NCBI RefSeq assembly: GCF_010894405.1
Contig: NZ_JAAIYA010000007.1
Span: 62,001-126,000, forward strand
DNA from: Pyxidicoccus caerfyrddinensis
Lineage (GTDB): Bacteria; Myxococcota; Myxococcia; Myxococcales; Myxococcaceae
Direction of reading: 5' to 3'
DNA length: 64,000 nt
Shown: positions 39,281-46,853 of the stretch, piece after piece
Layout of the letters: every line of letters starts with the position of its first letter
How positions within the stretch are numbered: position 1 is the stretch's first letter
Made by a program: the position numbers and the translations under genes
Notes under the pieces: model-generated
Seen by the model: the letters and a program-made list of their open reading frames with translations, nothing else
What the model was told of the DNA's origin: nothing
Database searches by the model: none

Positions 39281-39714
39281 CGCCCCACCCCCTTGCCCCG
39301 CCCCGGCACCCGGCGCTTCGGCATCGGCCGGCGGGCCTGCGCCAACGCCTGCGCGAACACGTTCCCCTGCTCCTGCGTCTCGCGGATCTCCGCGAACGAG
39401 TCCCCGAAGGCCACCAGGTAGCCGCGTCCGTCCACCTCCACCAGCGCCACCCCGCAGCGCGGGGAGAGCCCCGCTCGTGAGACGACGTGCAGCCGTGCCA
39501 CCTGGGGCCCCTCCGGTCCCGAGGCGCCTCTCCGTCGCAACCACCAGCCCAGGCCGCCCAGCGCCAGCGCGCCCAGCAGCCCCCGTGCGGCGGAGGTCAT
39601 GGACAGTCCCCCCAGCGGCCCGAGCGCCGCCAGCCCGAGCAAGAGGGCCCCCGCCGCCAGCAGGCGCGCACGGGGAGACATGGATGAGAGGAGGCTGTTC
39701 ATGGGTGGCCTCAT
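39277..39714 (-). CDS. FliO-like export-gate assembly protein
   Basis: 145 aa. Two hydrophobic stretches near the N-terminus (about 15-60), ending WWLRRR, then a small beta-domain ARLHVVSRAGLSPRCGVALVEVDGRGYLVAFGDSFAEI. That order (membrane helix, basic stop, then the LxPxxxxxLVxVxxxxxLxGxxxxxI-type fold) is the FliO pattern. It lies exactly where fliO lies in flagellar operons, between fliN/M and fliP. FliO is normally absent from host-directed type III systems. ATG 39714 overlaps the SctQ stop; ATG 39702 has a better GAGG site. Identity is by pattern and place, not by search. Confidence 0.68.
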   Translation of the reverse strand: MRPPMNSLLSSMSPRARLLAAGALLLGLAALGPLGGLSMTSAARGLLGALALGGLGWWLRRRGASGPEGPQVARLHVVSRAGLSPRCGVALVEVDGRGYLVAFGDSFAEIRETQEQGNVFAQALAQARRPMPKRRVPGRGKGVGR

Positions 39715-40856
39715 GGCAGCAACGCCAGGACCCGGGCTCCGACCTCGCCCTCGATTTCCACGAGCTCGGCGCGAGCCACCGCACGGTCGCCCACGCGCAG
39801 CAGCACCGGCTCGTTGGCGCTGATGTGCAGCGGCAGCAGCGCGCCCGGCTTCAGCGCCGCCAGCTCCGACAGCGGCACCATCACCCGCGTCAGCTCGATT
39901 TCCACGTCCACCGGCAGCGGGGGCATGCCCTCGCGAAGCTCCTTCAGGTCCACCATGTCCGACTCCTGGGAATGCGCGCTTCCGTGCGCGCGCGTCAGCG
40001 AAAAGCCCTCGGCGAGGAAGTTCCCCACCAGCGCGAAGCCACGGGTGACGAGCCGGCCCTTCCCCAGGAGGCATCCGCCCTCGCGGCGCACCCCCTCGAA
40101 GAGGACGACGTCCCCCACCGCGAGCGACTCCAGCGCCATGGCCGGCAGCGGCGTCTGACCGATGAGGCACCGCGCCTCCAGCGACGCCGCGAGCACCTCC
40201 GGCGCAATGCCCGGCCCGCGCTCCACGGGCAGCTCCTGGAACACCGTCTGGAGCACCGGGGCCGGCAGCAGCAGGCGCGCCCCCGCGCTCACCGGCCCCA
40301 CCGTCAGCGACAGCTCGATGGCCACCAGCGACTGCCGCCCATCCAGCCGCGCCACCACGTCCGCCCGCCGCATCGTCACGCCCGACAGTCGCGGCCCCAG
40401 CTTCGGGTTCAGCACTCCCTGGGAGCGCACCGCGGAGAGCGCCAGCAGCAGCAGGTAGGCCAGCGTCGCCTCCTCCAGCCGCGCCAACTCCGTCACCACA
40501 CCCGGCCGCTGCCCCGCGCCAGCGATGCGCTCCAGCGCGGCGAAGGCGAGCGCCGGCTCCAGTTCCAGCACGCCCGTCCCGCCCACCGCCGACAGCTCCA
40601 GCAGCGCGAACACCGCCGGCTGCGCCAGCCCCTTCGCTGGAGAGATGGCGGCCTCCAGGAGCCGCGCCTCCGCCTTCACCGGACAATCCAGCTCCCGGGA
40701 CAACACGTCCGCCACCACTCCCAGCGCTTCCCGGCCGAGCTCCGCGACCCGGGGCCGCTCCGAGAGCGCGACGTGCGCGCGGGTCAACCGGCGCGAGCCC
40801 AGCCCTCGCAGCGGGCGGACCTTCCGGGTGGCGGACTGCTCGACATCGGTGTTCAT
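39711..40856 (-). CDS. sctQ: Cytoplasmic ring protein SctQ (FliM/FliN family)
   Basis: 381 aa starting MNTDVEQSATRKV with GGGAG upstream. The C-terminal SpoA domain is clear (LPVDVEIELTRVMVPLSELAALKPGALLPLHISANEPVLLRVGDRAVARAELVEIEGEVGARV). The N-terminal two thirds resemble the FliM-like middle domain. Forms the sorting platform that loads substrates. Coupled to the FliO-like gene. Confidence 0.9.
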   Translation of the reverse strand: MNTDVEQSATRKVRPLRGLGSRRLTRAHVALSERPRVAELGREALGVVADVLSRELDCPVKAEARLLEAAISPAKGLAQPAVFALLELSAVGGTGVLELEPALAFAALERIAGAGQRPGVVTELARLEEATLAYLLLLALSAVRSQGVLNPKLGPRLSGVTMRRADVVARLDGRQSLVAIELSLTVGPVSAGARLLLPAPVLQTVFQELPVERGPGIAPEVLAASLEARCLIGQTPLPAMALESLAVGDVVLFEGVRREGGCLLGKGRLVTRGFALVGNFLAEGFSLTRAHGSAHSQESDMVDLKELREGMPPLPVDVEIELTRVMVPLSELAALKPGALLPLHISANEPVLLRVGDRAVARAELVEIEGEVGARVLALLP

Positions 40857-41003
40857 CGAAAGCTCCCTGGCGGTGTTGGGACACTCCCCACCCGTGCACG
40901 GCACCCGCCAGGTGCCGCGCCCGTGAAGTCGTGGGGTTGAAGAGACGTGGCATCCGGATGCGGGATGCCGGGTACGCGGGCCGGGACGGCTCCGCGGAAA
41001 GGC

Positions 41004-41486
41004 TCAGCGCGTGGCCTCGCGGATGAGCCGCTCGGCCAGGGCTCCCAGGGCGGACGGCGTCTGTTCCCCAGGCTCCACCTGACGTCCGGCGAACAGGCTC
41101 CGGTGGTAGGGCGGAAGGCGCCGGAAGATTTCCCGCCGCAGCGGCTCCGACGCCTCTTCCATCAGCGCCTTCAGCCTCCCGGCGGCGTCAGCGCGCTCTC
41201 CGAACTCCACCGCGACCTTCGCCTGCCGCTGCGCCGACGGCATCCCCGCGAGGCGCAGCAGGTGCTCCTTCGCGCGCTCCGCCTCGCGCACGCCCAGCCC
41301 GCTCAACAGCTCCGCCGCCCGCTCGCGTCCGAGCACCCACGCCACGAGCGCGTAGCGCTCCAGCGGAAGGGCCAGCGGCGGAAGCGGCATGGCCTGAGGC
41401 GGCGGCTCCTCCCGCGCGGGAGCCTGCACCGGCGGCTTCGCCCTCTTGTTCGGCCGGGCGGCCCGACCCACACGTGTCGCTTCCAT
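41004..41486 (-). CDS. Type III secretion operon protein, FliG-N-like, unknown
   Basis: 160 aa between SctJ and SctQ. A basic/Pro-rich start is followed by LERYALVAWVLGRERAAELLSGLGVREAERAKEHLLRLAGMPSAQRQAKVAVEF, which resembles the first helical domain of FliG (a C-ring protein that joins FliF to FliM). The rest (EPLRREIFRRLPPYHRSLFAG) does not clearly match the remaining FliG domains. Other candidates are SctK or another sorting-platform protein. The gap of about 147 nt to SctQ may hold a weak promoter. Confidence 0.5.
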   Translation of the reverse strand: MEATRVGRAARPNKRAKPPVQAPAREEPPPQAMPLPPLALPLERYALVAWVLGRERAAELLSGLGVREAERAKEHLLRLAGMPSAQRQAKVAVEFGERADAAGRLKALMEEASEPLRREIFRRLPPYHRSLFAGRQVEPGEQTPSALGALAERLIREATR

Positions 41487-41508
41487 GGTGACGTCCTCCC
41501 CTGGCCTC

Positions 41509-42312
41509 TCACGCCACCTTGCGCGCCGCGCCCGGTGTCAGCACCGGCCGCGCGGGCGATGGCGGAGCGGCCACTGTCGAAGCCCTGTCCCGGTAGTGGC
41601 GCATCCGCAGCGTCACCAGCACCAGCGCCACCGCTAGCCCCGTCACCACCACGCCGAGCACCGCGAGCAGCGCGCGGAGCCTCGTCAGGAGCGACACGCC
41701 CCCTCCCACCGGTACCTCCACCCGCGTGGAGACCTCGTCCACCAGCAGTGACACCGCGTCCGGCGACAGCCCTTCCACGCCTCCCGCGATGAGGGACCGC
41801 AACGTCTCCGAGGACTTCCGCACCCTCGCCGCGGTTCCCGGGGCCACGCGCAGCATGGCCGACGCCTTCGAGGGCGTGGAGGCCTGACCGGGCCTTGGCG
41901 GCGCGGGCACCACCAGGTGGACTCGCGCCAGCAGCACGCCCTCCACCGTCTGCAGCGTCTTCTCCAGCCCCCGCTCCAGCACGCGCACCCGGCAAACCCC
42001 CTCTTCCACCGGTGTGCGCATCAGCCCTCCGCCCCCGAAGACGTCGCACCCCACCTCCTCCGCGGGCCTCGGGAGCCCCAGCTCCGCGAGGATGCGCACC
42101 GCGTCCGAGGAGTGTTCGTCGGTGACTTCGATGGACCAGGTCGGCTTCTTGCCGGACTCCGGCACCTTGCGCGCGTCGAGCCCGCGCTCGATGAGCACCG
42201 CCTGCAGCTCGTTGGCCTGCCGCTCGTCCAGGCCGTGCTGGATGCGCTCCCGGCACGCGGTGACGCACAGGAGCAGGAGGAAGATGAGACAGCGTCGGGG
42301 AGGGAATCGCAT
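41509..42312 (-). CDS. sctJ: Inner membrane ring lipoprotein SctJ (YscJ/FliF family)
   Basis: 267 aa. Signal with lipobox CVTACRERIQHGLDERQANELQAVLIERGLDA, the classic SctJ opening. Two ring-building domains, then a membrane helix (about 212-235; LLAVLGVVVTGLAVALVLVTLRM) and short cytoplasmic tail. Shorter than flagellar FliF and lipidated, as in non-flagellar systems. Confidence 0.94.
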   Translation of the reverse strand: MRFPPRRCLIFLLLLCVTACRERIQHGLDERQANELQAVLIERGLDARKVPESGKKPTWSIEVTDEHSSDAVRILAELGLPRPAEEVGCDVFGGGGLMRTPVEEGVCRVRVLERGLEKTLQTVEGVLLARVHLVVPAPPRPGQASTPSKASAMLRVAPGTAARVRKSSETLRSLIAGGVEGLSPDAVSLLVDEVSTRVEVPVGGGVSLLTRLRALLAVLGVVVTGLAVALVLVTLRMRHYRDRASTVAAPPSPARPVLTPGAARKVA

Positions 42313-42324
42313 GATGGGGGCTCC

Positions 42325-42813
42325 TCAAACCTGCGTTTGCAGGACCTGCTTGACGCCGCCGGTCGCCTTCTCGACGACCTTTCCGGCAAGGTCGAGCTCC
42401 TGGCTCGCCCGGTAGACGTGGGCCTGCAGCGCCAGCAACTCCGCGGGCCTGAAGGTGCGGCCGGACTCCGCGAGCTTGAGGATGTGGTCCAGCCGCTTCT
42501 GCGCCTGCCCCACCCTGTCCAGCACCTGCGCCGCCTGCTGCTCGCGCGCCGCCTGCACCGAGTCCACCCGCGACGCGCCCGGCTTCACCTCCGCACAGCC
42601 CGGCGAGGCCCGTCCCACCGCCTCCGCCCTACCGGGCCCTCGCGGGGCTTCTGTCCGCGCGCTTTGGGGCGGCCCTTCCGTGGCCACCGGCAACCCGGCG
42701 CCCCGAGCGGGACCCTTCGCCTCTTCCAGCACCTTGCCGAACCGCTCCCGCGCGGGCTCTACCGAGGGCGACACGCCCGCTCCGCCCACCGGGCTCAACT
42801 TGTCCATGGCCAT
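42325..42813 (-). CDS. sctI: Inner rod protein SctI (YscI/HrpB-like)
   Basis: 162 aa. Disordered N-terminal half; C-terminal helix AELLALQAHVYRASQELDLAGKVVEKATGGVKQVLQTQV matches the conserved end of SctI (LQ…Y…E…KVV.K…LQTQ). Immediately upstream of sctJ, as in most clusters. ATG 42813 with GGAG 11 nt upstream; an in-frame GTG at 42825 is too close to that site. Confidence 0.8.
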   Translation of the reverse strand: MAMDKLSPVGGAGVSPSVEPARERFGKVLEEAKGPARGAGLPVATEGPPQSARTEAPRGPGRAEAVGRASPGCAEVKPGASRVDSVQAAREQQAAQVLDRVGQAQKRLDHILKLAESGRTFRPAELLALQAHVYRASQELDLAGKVVEKATGGVKQVLQTQV

Positions 42814-42828
42814 GGCTCGCCCCACTCC

Positions 42829-43305
42829 TCAGCGGATGTTGTTGATGGCCGCTTTCGCGGAGTCGTGGCGGACCTTCATGATGTTGGAGATGGCGTTGTG
42901 CTCGCGGCTCTCCTTCTGCATCTCGTTCTGGAGCGCCAGGTAGGCCATGTTGAACTTCTGGCCGTCCGCGCTGAGCGCCCGCTGCGCCTCCAGCAAGTCC
43001 CACGCGTCCCCGTTGCCCGTCGCCGCGCCCACGCTGCCCGCCGCGCCACCTGTGCTGCCCCCCGCCACCGGCACCGTGGTGCTGGACCCGCCGGTGGAAG
43101 CCACCGTCGACACCACCGCCTTGGTGCTGGAGACGGCCGCGCTGACGATGGGGCCCGCCGGAATCATTCCCCCCACGAGGCCCGCGCCCGAGCGCACCAC
43201 CTCCTGCGCCGCACGCGCCAGCACCGTCCCGAATTCGTTCTTCGGCGTCTGCCGCGCAACGTTGTGGGTGACGGTCAGCGAGGGAATCCGGTTGTCGTTG
43301 TCCAA
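42829..43305 (-). CDS. Needle-like subunit candidate (SctF-type C-terminus) at head of type III operon
   Basis: 158 aa from a TTG start with a perfect AGGAGG 6 nt upstream. The first 100 residues are Ala/Gly/Ser/Thr/Val-rich. The C-terminal 55 residues form a helix ending SNxxKVxxDxxAAIxNxR, which matches the C-terminus of the Shigella needle protein MxiH as I remember it. Known needle proteins are only about 80 residues, so this one has a long extra N-terminal part. First gene of the operon, next to sctI. Alternative: another rod or filament component. Confidence 0.55.
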   Translation of the reverse strand: MDNDNRIPSLTVTHNVARQTPKNEFGTVLARAAQEVVRSGAGLVGGMIPAGPIVSAAVSSTKAVVSTVASTGGSSTTVPVAGGSTGGAAGSVGAATGNGDAWDLLEAQRALSADGQKFNMAYLALQNEMQKESREHNAISNIMKVRHDSAKAAINNIR

Positions 43306-43528
43306 GGGCAGCCTCCTGCGGCGGGTTGCGGGAGGCCTTCTTCAGCCGGCATGCCAGGACACAACTCCAGCAATCCCGAGCACATGGCCCGGACGCCAGG
43401 GGACGGGGCCCTCCGCGGAGCGGGAGCAGGGTCCGTCCAGCGGGACGGACGGGACGGACGGAAACTTGCCTCTGCGTCCCCGTGCCTCAGAGTTGTCGCA
43501 CCCTGTCGCACGAAGAGGAGCTGCACCG

Positions 43529-43855
43529 GTGATGACTCCCACTGGCAACCCCAAGGCAGTCGAACGCTTCCATCCGCGCGTCGAGGCGCAGCTCACCGTG
43601 AAGGTGCACCTGTCGGGCCGGACGGTGACGGTGCAGGCGCGCGACGTGTCCATGGCCGGCCTGTTCCTCCAGGCGCACGCGGCGGACAGCCTTCAGCAAC
43701 TCACCATCGCCGTGCCCCTGCCGGGGGACCGCGAAATCGTCACCACCTGCACCATCCGCCGCCGTGAGGTGGATGGCGTGGCACTGGAGTTCGGTGAGCT
43801 GGACTGGGACGACTTCCTCGCCCTGGCGCGCTTCCTCCACCCGCGCCTGCCCTGA
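43529..43855 (+). CDS. PilZ domain protein
   Basis: 108 aa, a lone PilZ domain: RFHPR (RxxxR) and DVSMAGLFL (DxSxxG), the c-di-GMP-binding motifs. GTG at 43529 has GAGGAG 8 nt upstream; ATG 43532 is also possible. Divergent from the type III secretion operon across 223 bp. A link between c-di-GMP and that system is inference. Confidence 0.86.
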   Translation: MMTPTGNPKAVERFHPRVEAQLTVKVHLSGRTVTVQARDVSMAGLFLQAHAADSLQQLTIAVPLPGDREIVTTCTIRRREVDGVALEFGELDWDDFLALARFLHPRLP

Positions 43856-43870
43856 AGGCTCGCGAGCGGC

Positions 43871-44278
43871 TCAGGCGGGCTCGGTCTTCAGCGGGCCCGC
43901 GCGCAGCCGCTCCACCAGCGCCATCAGCTCCGCGCCACGGAAGGGCTTGTGGATGTAGCCGTCCGCACCGGCCAGCGTGGCGCTCTCCATGTCGGACTTC
44001 TTCGCCTTCGCCGTGAGCATGTAGAGCGGCACCTCGGCCGTCACCGGGTCGCTCTTGAGGATGCGGCACACGGAGATGCCGTCGAGCTGCGGCAGCACCA
44101 CGTCCATCAGGATGAGGTGGAACGTCTGGCTGCGCGCGAGCTTCAGCCCCTCCAGCCCGTTGGCCGCGCACACCACGTCCACGGTGCCATCGCTCAACAT
44201 CGAGCGCACCAGCTCCCGGATGACCGGTTCATCCTCGACGAGCAGGATGTGGAAGGGTGCCTGGGAATTGCCAGCCAT
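43871..44278 (-). CDS. Receiver-only response regulator
   Basis: 135 aa, one CheY-like domain: acidic pair LLVEDE, phospho-Asp in LILMDVVLPQLDG, Thr in MLTAKAK, Lys in HKPF. No output domain, so it signals through protein contact. No adjacent histidine kinase. Start MAGNSQAP is chosen; the open frame upstream is not supported. Confidence 0.92.
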   Translation of the reverse strand: MAGNSQAPFHILLVEDEPVIRELVRSMLSDGTVDVVCAANGLEGLKLARSQTFHLILMDVVLPQLDGISVCRILKSDPVTAEVPLYMLTAKAKKSDMESATLAGADGYIHKPFRGAELMALVERLRAGPLKTEPA

Positions 44279-44598
44279 GGTTCTCCGGGTGCGACTCGAG
44301 ACCACTGCGGGACAGCTCGCGGGCCCGTGCATCAACCCCCGATGCCGGTGCCACCTGCGGCGCGCGGTATAGCCCCGCGAGCCCCCCTCGCAACAGGGTG
44401 GTTGCGTCGATTGTCGGGTGCACCCCGCATCGCCCTTACGTAAGCCCTGCCCCGTGCGGTTGCCTCACTTCCCACGCCCCCACCCCACCCGGCTCCCGCA
44501 CGCCTGCTGATTAGCCGGACTGACAGGCGGGTGAAGCCCACATGCGACGCCCGGGTGTCACGGCGCTCCCGCCCACCCGGCGTTATGATGGGTCGGAA
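44279..44598. other. 320-bp divergent intergenic region
   Basis: Separates the response regulator from the zinc-ribbon/TPR gene. Contains an 8-bp palindrome TTACGTAA (44436-44443) and no convincing promoter pair or RNA gene. Confidence 0.45.
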
Positions 44599-45648
44599 AT
44601 GGCCGCAAAGCTCGAATGTCCGGAGTGCCAGGGCCCGGTGGGCGAGGCCGACTTCCAGTGCACGCACTGCGGGCTGCTGCTGGACGCGGAGCAGGCCAGT
44701 GGCGAGTACGTCGCCCACGAGCCCACCATCGTCCGGGCGCTGTTGTCGCCGCTCCAGCGCTCGCGGACGCTGGAGGTGCCGCTGCCGCCACTCCAGCAGC
44801 CCACGCCGCATGACCTCGCCACGGCGCGCTTCACCGTGCCCATGGACGCGCACACGGTGCCGCACCTGCGCGGCGGGCTGGACATCGCCCTGCAGCCGCT
44901 CCACCCGTTCGAGGCGCACATCGCGTCCTTCATCGACGGCGTCCAGCCGGTGCCAGAGCTGGCGCGCGCGGCGAAGCTGCCCGAAATCGAGGTGAAGGTC
45001 GTCCTCAAGGCCCTGCTGGAGCGCGGTGTGGTGGAGCTGCACCGGGTGCCCGGCGCCCCCGGCCTGCACATGCTCGCGGAGGAGCTGCCGGTGCTGGATG
45101 GCAACGACTTCCTGGTGCCGGAGCCCATGGCGCTCGGGGACGAGGAGCCCGCCCCTCGCCCTCTCCCTACCCTGGCGGTGATACCGGACCTGTCGGGCCC
45201 GCCGTCCCGGCCCGGCCTCGCGTATCCCCCGCCGCTCCCTCCAGCGCCCCTCGCGGCGACGCCTCCGCCGCCCCGCGCCACCGTGCCCCCGCCCCGGCCC
45301 CGCCCCCGGGGCAACGAGCCGGCCACGGCTGAGGACTTCCTCCAGCGCGCGGTGCGGCTGGAGCGCGAGGGCCAGGTGGAGCGCGCCATCGAGGTGCTCA
45401 CGCGCGCCATCGACCGCGTGCCCGAGGCCGCGGTGCTCCACAGCAAGCTGGCCCTCATCCTGGTCCACCAGCGCAAGGACTACAGGACCGCGGCGGCCCT
45501 GCTGGAGCGCGCCGTGGAGCTGGAGCCGGGCAATGCCGTCTTCCAGCAGAACCTGCTCAAGGTGACGGGCCTCATGGCGGCCGCCGCGGGCGAGAGCCAG
45601 GAGCCCAAACGCGGCCTCTTCGCGCGCCTCATGGGCCGGCGGAGCTGA
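44599..45648 (+). CDS. Zinc-ribbon, winged-helix-like and TPR protein
   Basis: 349 aa. N-terminal zinc ribbon (CPEC, then CTHC), a central segment of the DUF4388/myxobacterial type (FEAHIASFIDGVQPVPELARAAKLPEIEVKVVLKALLERGVVELH), a Pro-rich linker (about 195-245) and C-terminal TPRs (about 250-325; DFLQRAVRLEREGQVERAIEVLTRAI). No membrane segment. Looks like a cytoplasmic scaffold or regulator; function unknown. Confidence 0.75.
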   Translation: MAAKLECPECQGPVGEADFQCTHCGLLLDAEQASGEYVAHEPTIVRALLSPLQRSRTLEVPLPPLQQPTPHDLATARFTVPMDAHTVPHLRGGLDIALQPLHPFEAHIASFIDGVQPVPELARAAKLPEIEVKVVLKALLERGVVELHRVPGAPGLHMLAEELPVLDGNDFLVPEPMALGDEEPAPRPLPTLAVIPDLSGPPSRPGLAYPPPLPPAPLAATPPPPRATVPPPRPRPRGNEPATAEDFLQRAVRLEREGQVERAIEVLTRAIDRVPEAAVLHSKLALILVHQRKDYRTAAALLERAVELEPGNAVFQQNLLKVTGLMAAAAGESQEPKRGLFARLMGRRS

Positions 45649-45660
45649 CAGCCTCCGCCC

Positions 45661-46032
45661 TCAGGCGGACCAGCCGCCGTCCAGCAGCCGCTCGGCCTCC
45701 TCCAGTGAGAAGGCCAGGTGCGCCTCATGGCCGATGGCGCGGCTGATGCGCTCGAACTGGAGGGCCGCCGCCGTCGAGCGCCCCACCACGCGCACCACCC
45801 GGCGGAAGCCCCGCGCCCGCGCCGCCTCGACGATGCGTCGCAGTTGGGCCAGTCCCTCCGGAGGCACCGCCGTCAGGCCGCTGAGGTCCGACACCATGTC
45901 GAGCCCCGGCCGCAGCCGGTCGATGGCGGCCACCGCGGCGTCGCCAATCCGGCGAGCCTCCGCGTCCTCGACGTCTCCCCAGATACGCACCACCAGCCGA
46001 TTCTTGCCGACGCGCGCCTCGACCTCGAACAC
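45661..46032 (-). CDS. STAS/SpoIIAA-like protein
   Basis: 123 aa. Alternating strand-helix pattern with DLSGLTAVPPEGLAQLRRIVEAARARGFRRVVRVVG, where the loop after DLSG corresponds to the STAS anti-sigma antagonist fold, but no clear phosphorylatable Ser/Thr is at the usual place. Lies 110 nt downstream of batE on the same strand. Role unknown. Confidence 0.6.
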   Translation of the reverse strand: MFEVEARVGKNRLVVRIWGDVEDAEARRIGDAAVAAIDRLRPGLDMVSDLSGLTAVPPEGLAQLRRIVEAARARGFRRVVRVVGRSTAAALQFERISRAIGHEAHLAFSLEEAERLLDGGWSA

Positions 46033-46142
46033 GGAGCCACGACCTCCAGGAAGAAGTCGCCTTCCCTCCGCCCGAGTCTAGCTGCGGGACAGCGCGCCCT
46101 TCCACGCCCCGCCGCGCCCGAAGGCGCGGGTCCGCCCGGACT

Positions 46143-46853
46143 TCAGATTTCCGCCACGCCTTCGCGCTCGGCCCAGCCCTCCAGGCCATTGGGAAGGCGG
46201 ATGCGGACGAAGCGGCCCGTCTCCTCCAGCAGCCGAACCTTGAGGCCGGCGTGGACCTCGAAGATGGAGCGGGCGCCAGCCTGGGGCAGCTCGCGCGCCA
46301 CCAGCGTGGGGGCGAGGACGACGGCCTCGTGCACCGTCTCGTCCACCCACGCGTGCGCGGCCAGCAAGAGCCCGGAGGGCACCGCCACCGTGAAGAGCAG
46401 CGCGGACATGATGCCCACCGCCGTGCGCCGGCCCGGGCGCAGCGCGCGCCACAGCAGCACCAGGGCGAACGCCGCCACCCAGGTGCCCAGGAAGGTCCAC
46501 GCCACCACCGTGCCGTCCGTGGCCGCCGTCACGCGCGGGAGGAACTCCTCCTCCGCCGTGGCGCCCACCACCTTGTCCACCTGGCGCGCGCGGGCCACGG
46601 CCAGGTTGGCCTCCAGGTCCGGCGCGCGGCCACCCTCCTTCTTCGCCTGCTCCAGCGCCAGCACCGCCCGGCCCAGGTCTCCCCGCGCCAGGTGCGAGGT
46701 GCCCAGGTTGTAGAGCACGTCCGGTCCGCCGTGGCCGTGGGACAGGAGCTTCTCGTAGCCCTGCTGCGCCGCCGCGTAGTCCTCGCGCGCGTACGCCTCG
46801 TTGGCCTTGAGGAAGACGTCCTGCGCCTCTTCCGGCGTGTAGTAGCCGCTCAC
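46143..46853 (-). CDS. batE: BatE-like TPR and SH3 protein
   Basis: 236 aa. N-terminal TPRs (about 5-85), two membrane helices (about 117-165), and a C-terminal SH3-like part (HAGLKVRLLEETGRFVRIRLPNGLEGWAEREGVAEI). Last gene of the moxR-bat operon; ATGA overlap with batD. Presumed envelope function with BatA-D. Confidence 0.82.
   Translation of the reverse strand: MSGYYTPEEAQDVFLKANEAYAREDYAAAQQGYEKLLSHGHGGPDVLYNLGTSHLARGDLGRAVLALEQAKKEGGRAPDLEANLAVARARQVDKVVGATAEEEFLPRVTAATDGTVVAWTFLGTWVAAFALVLLWRALRPGRRTAVGIMSALLFTVAVPSGLLLAAHAWVDETVHEAVVLAPTLVARELPQAGARSIFEVHAGLKVRLLEETGRFVRIRLPNGLEGWAEREGVAEI

Noticed and set aside
34372..43305. Reading the operon as a flagellar export locus
   Set aside because: SctJ is a short lipoprotein unlike FliF, an SctI rod protein is present, and no flagellin, hook, basal rod or motor genes are near; the flagellar order and FliO-like gene are reported as ancestral traits instead.
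43342..43356. Sigma-54-like TGGCATGCCGGCTGA upstream of the type III operon
   Set aside because: Spacing between GG and GC is one base short of the -24/-12 requirement.
44436..44443. TTACGTAA palindrome
   Set aside because: Eight bases only, no partner site and no promoter next to it.
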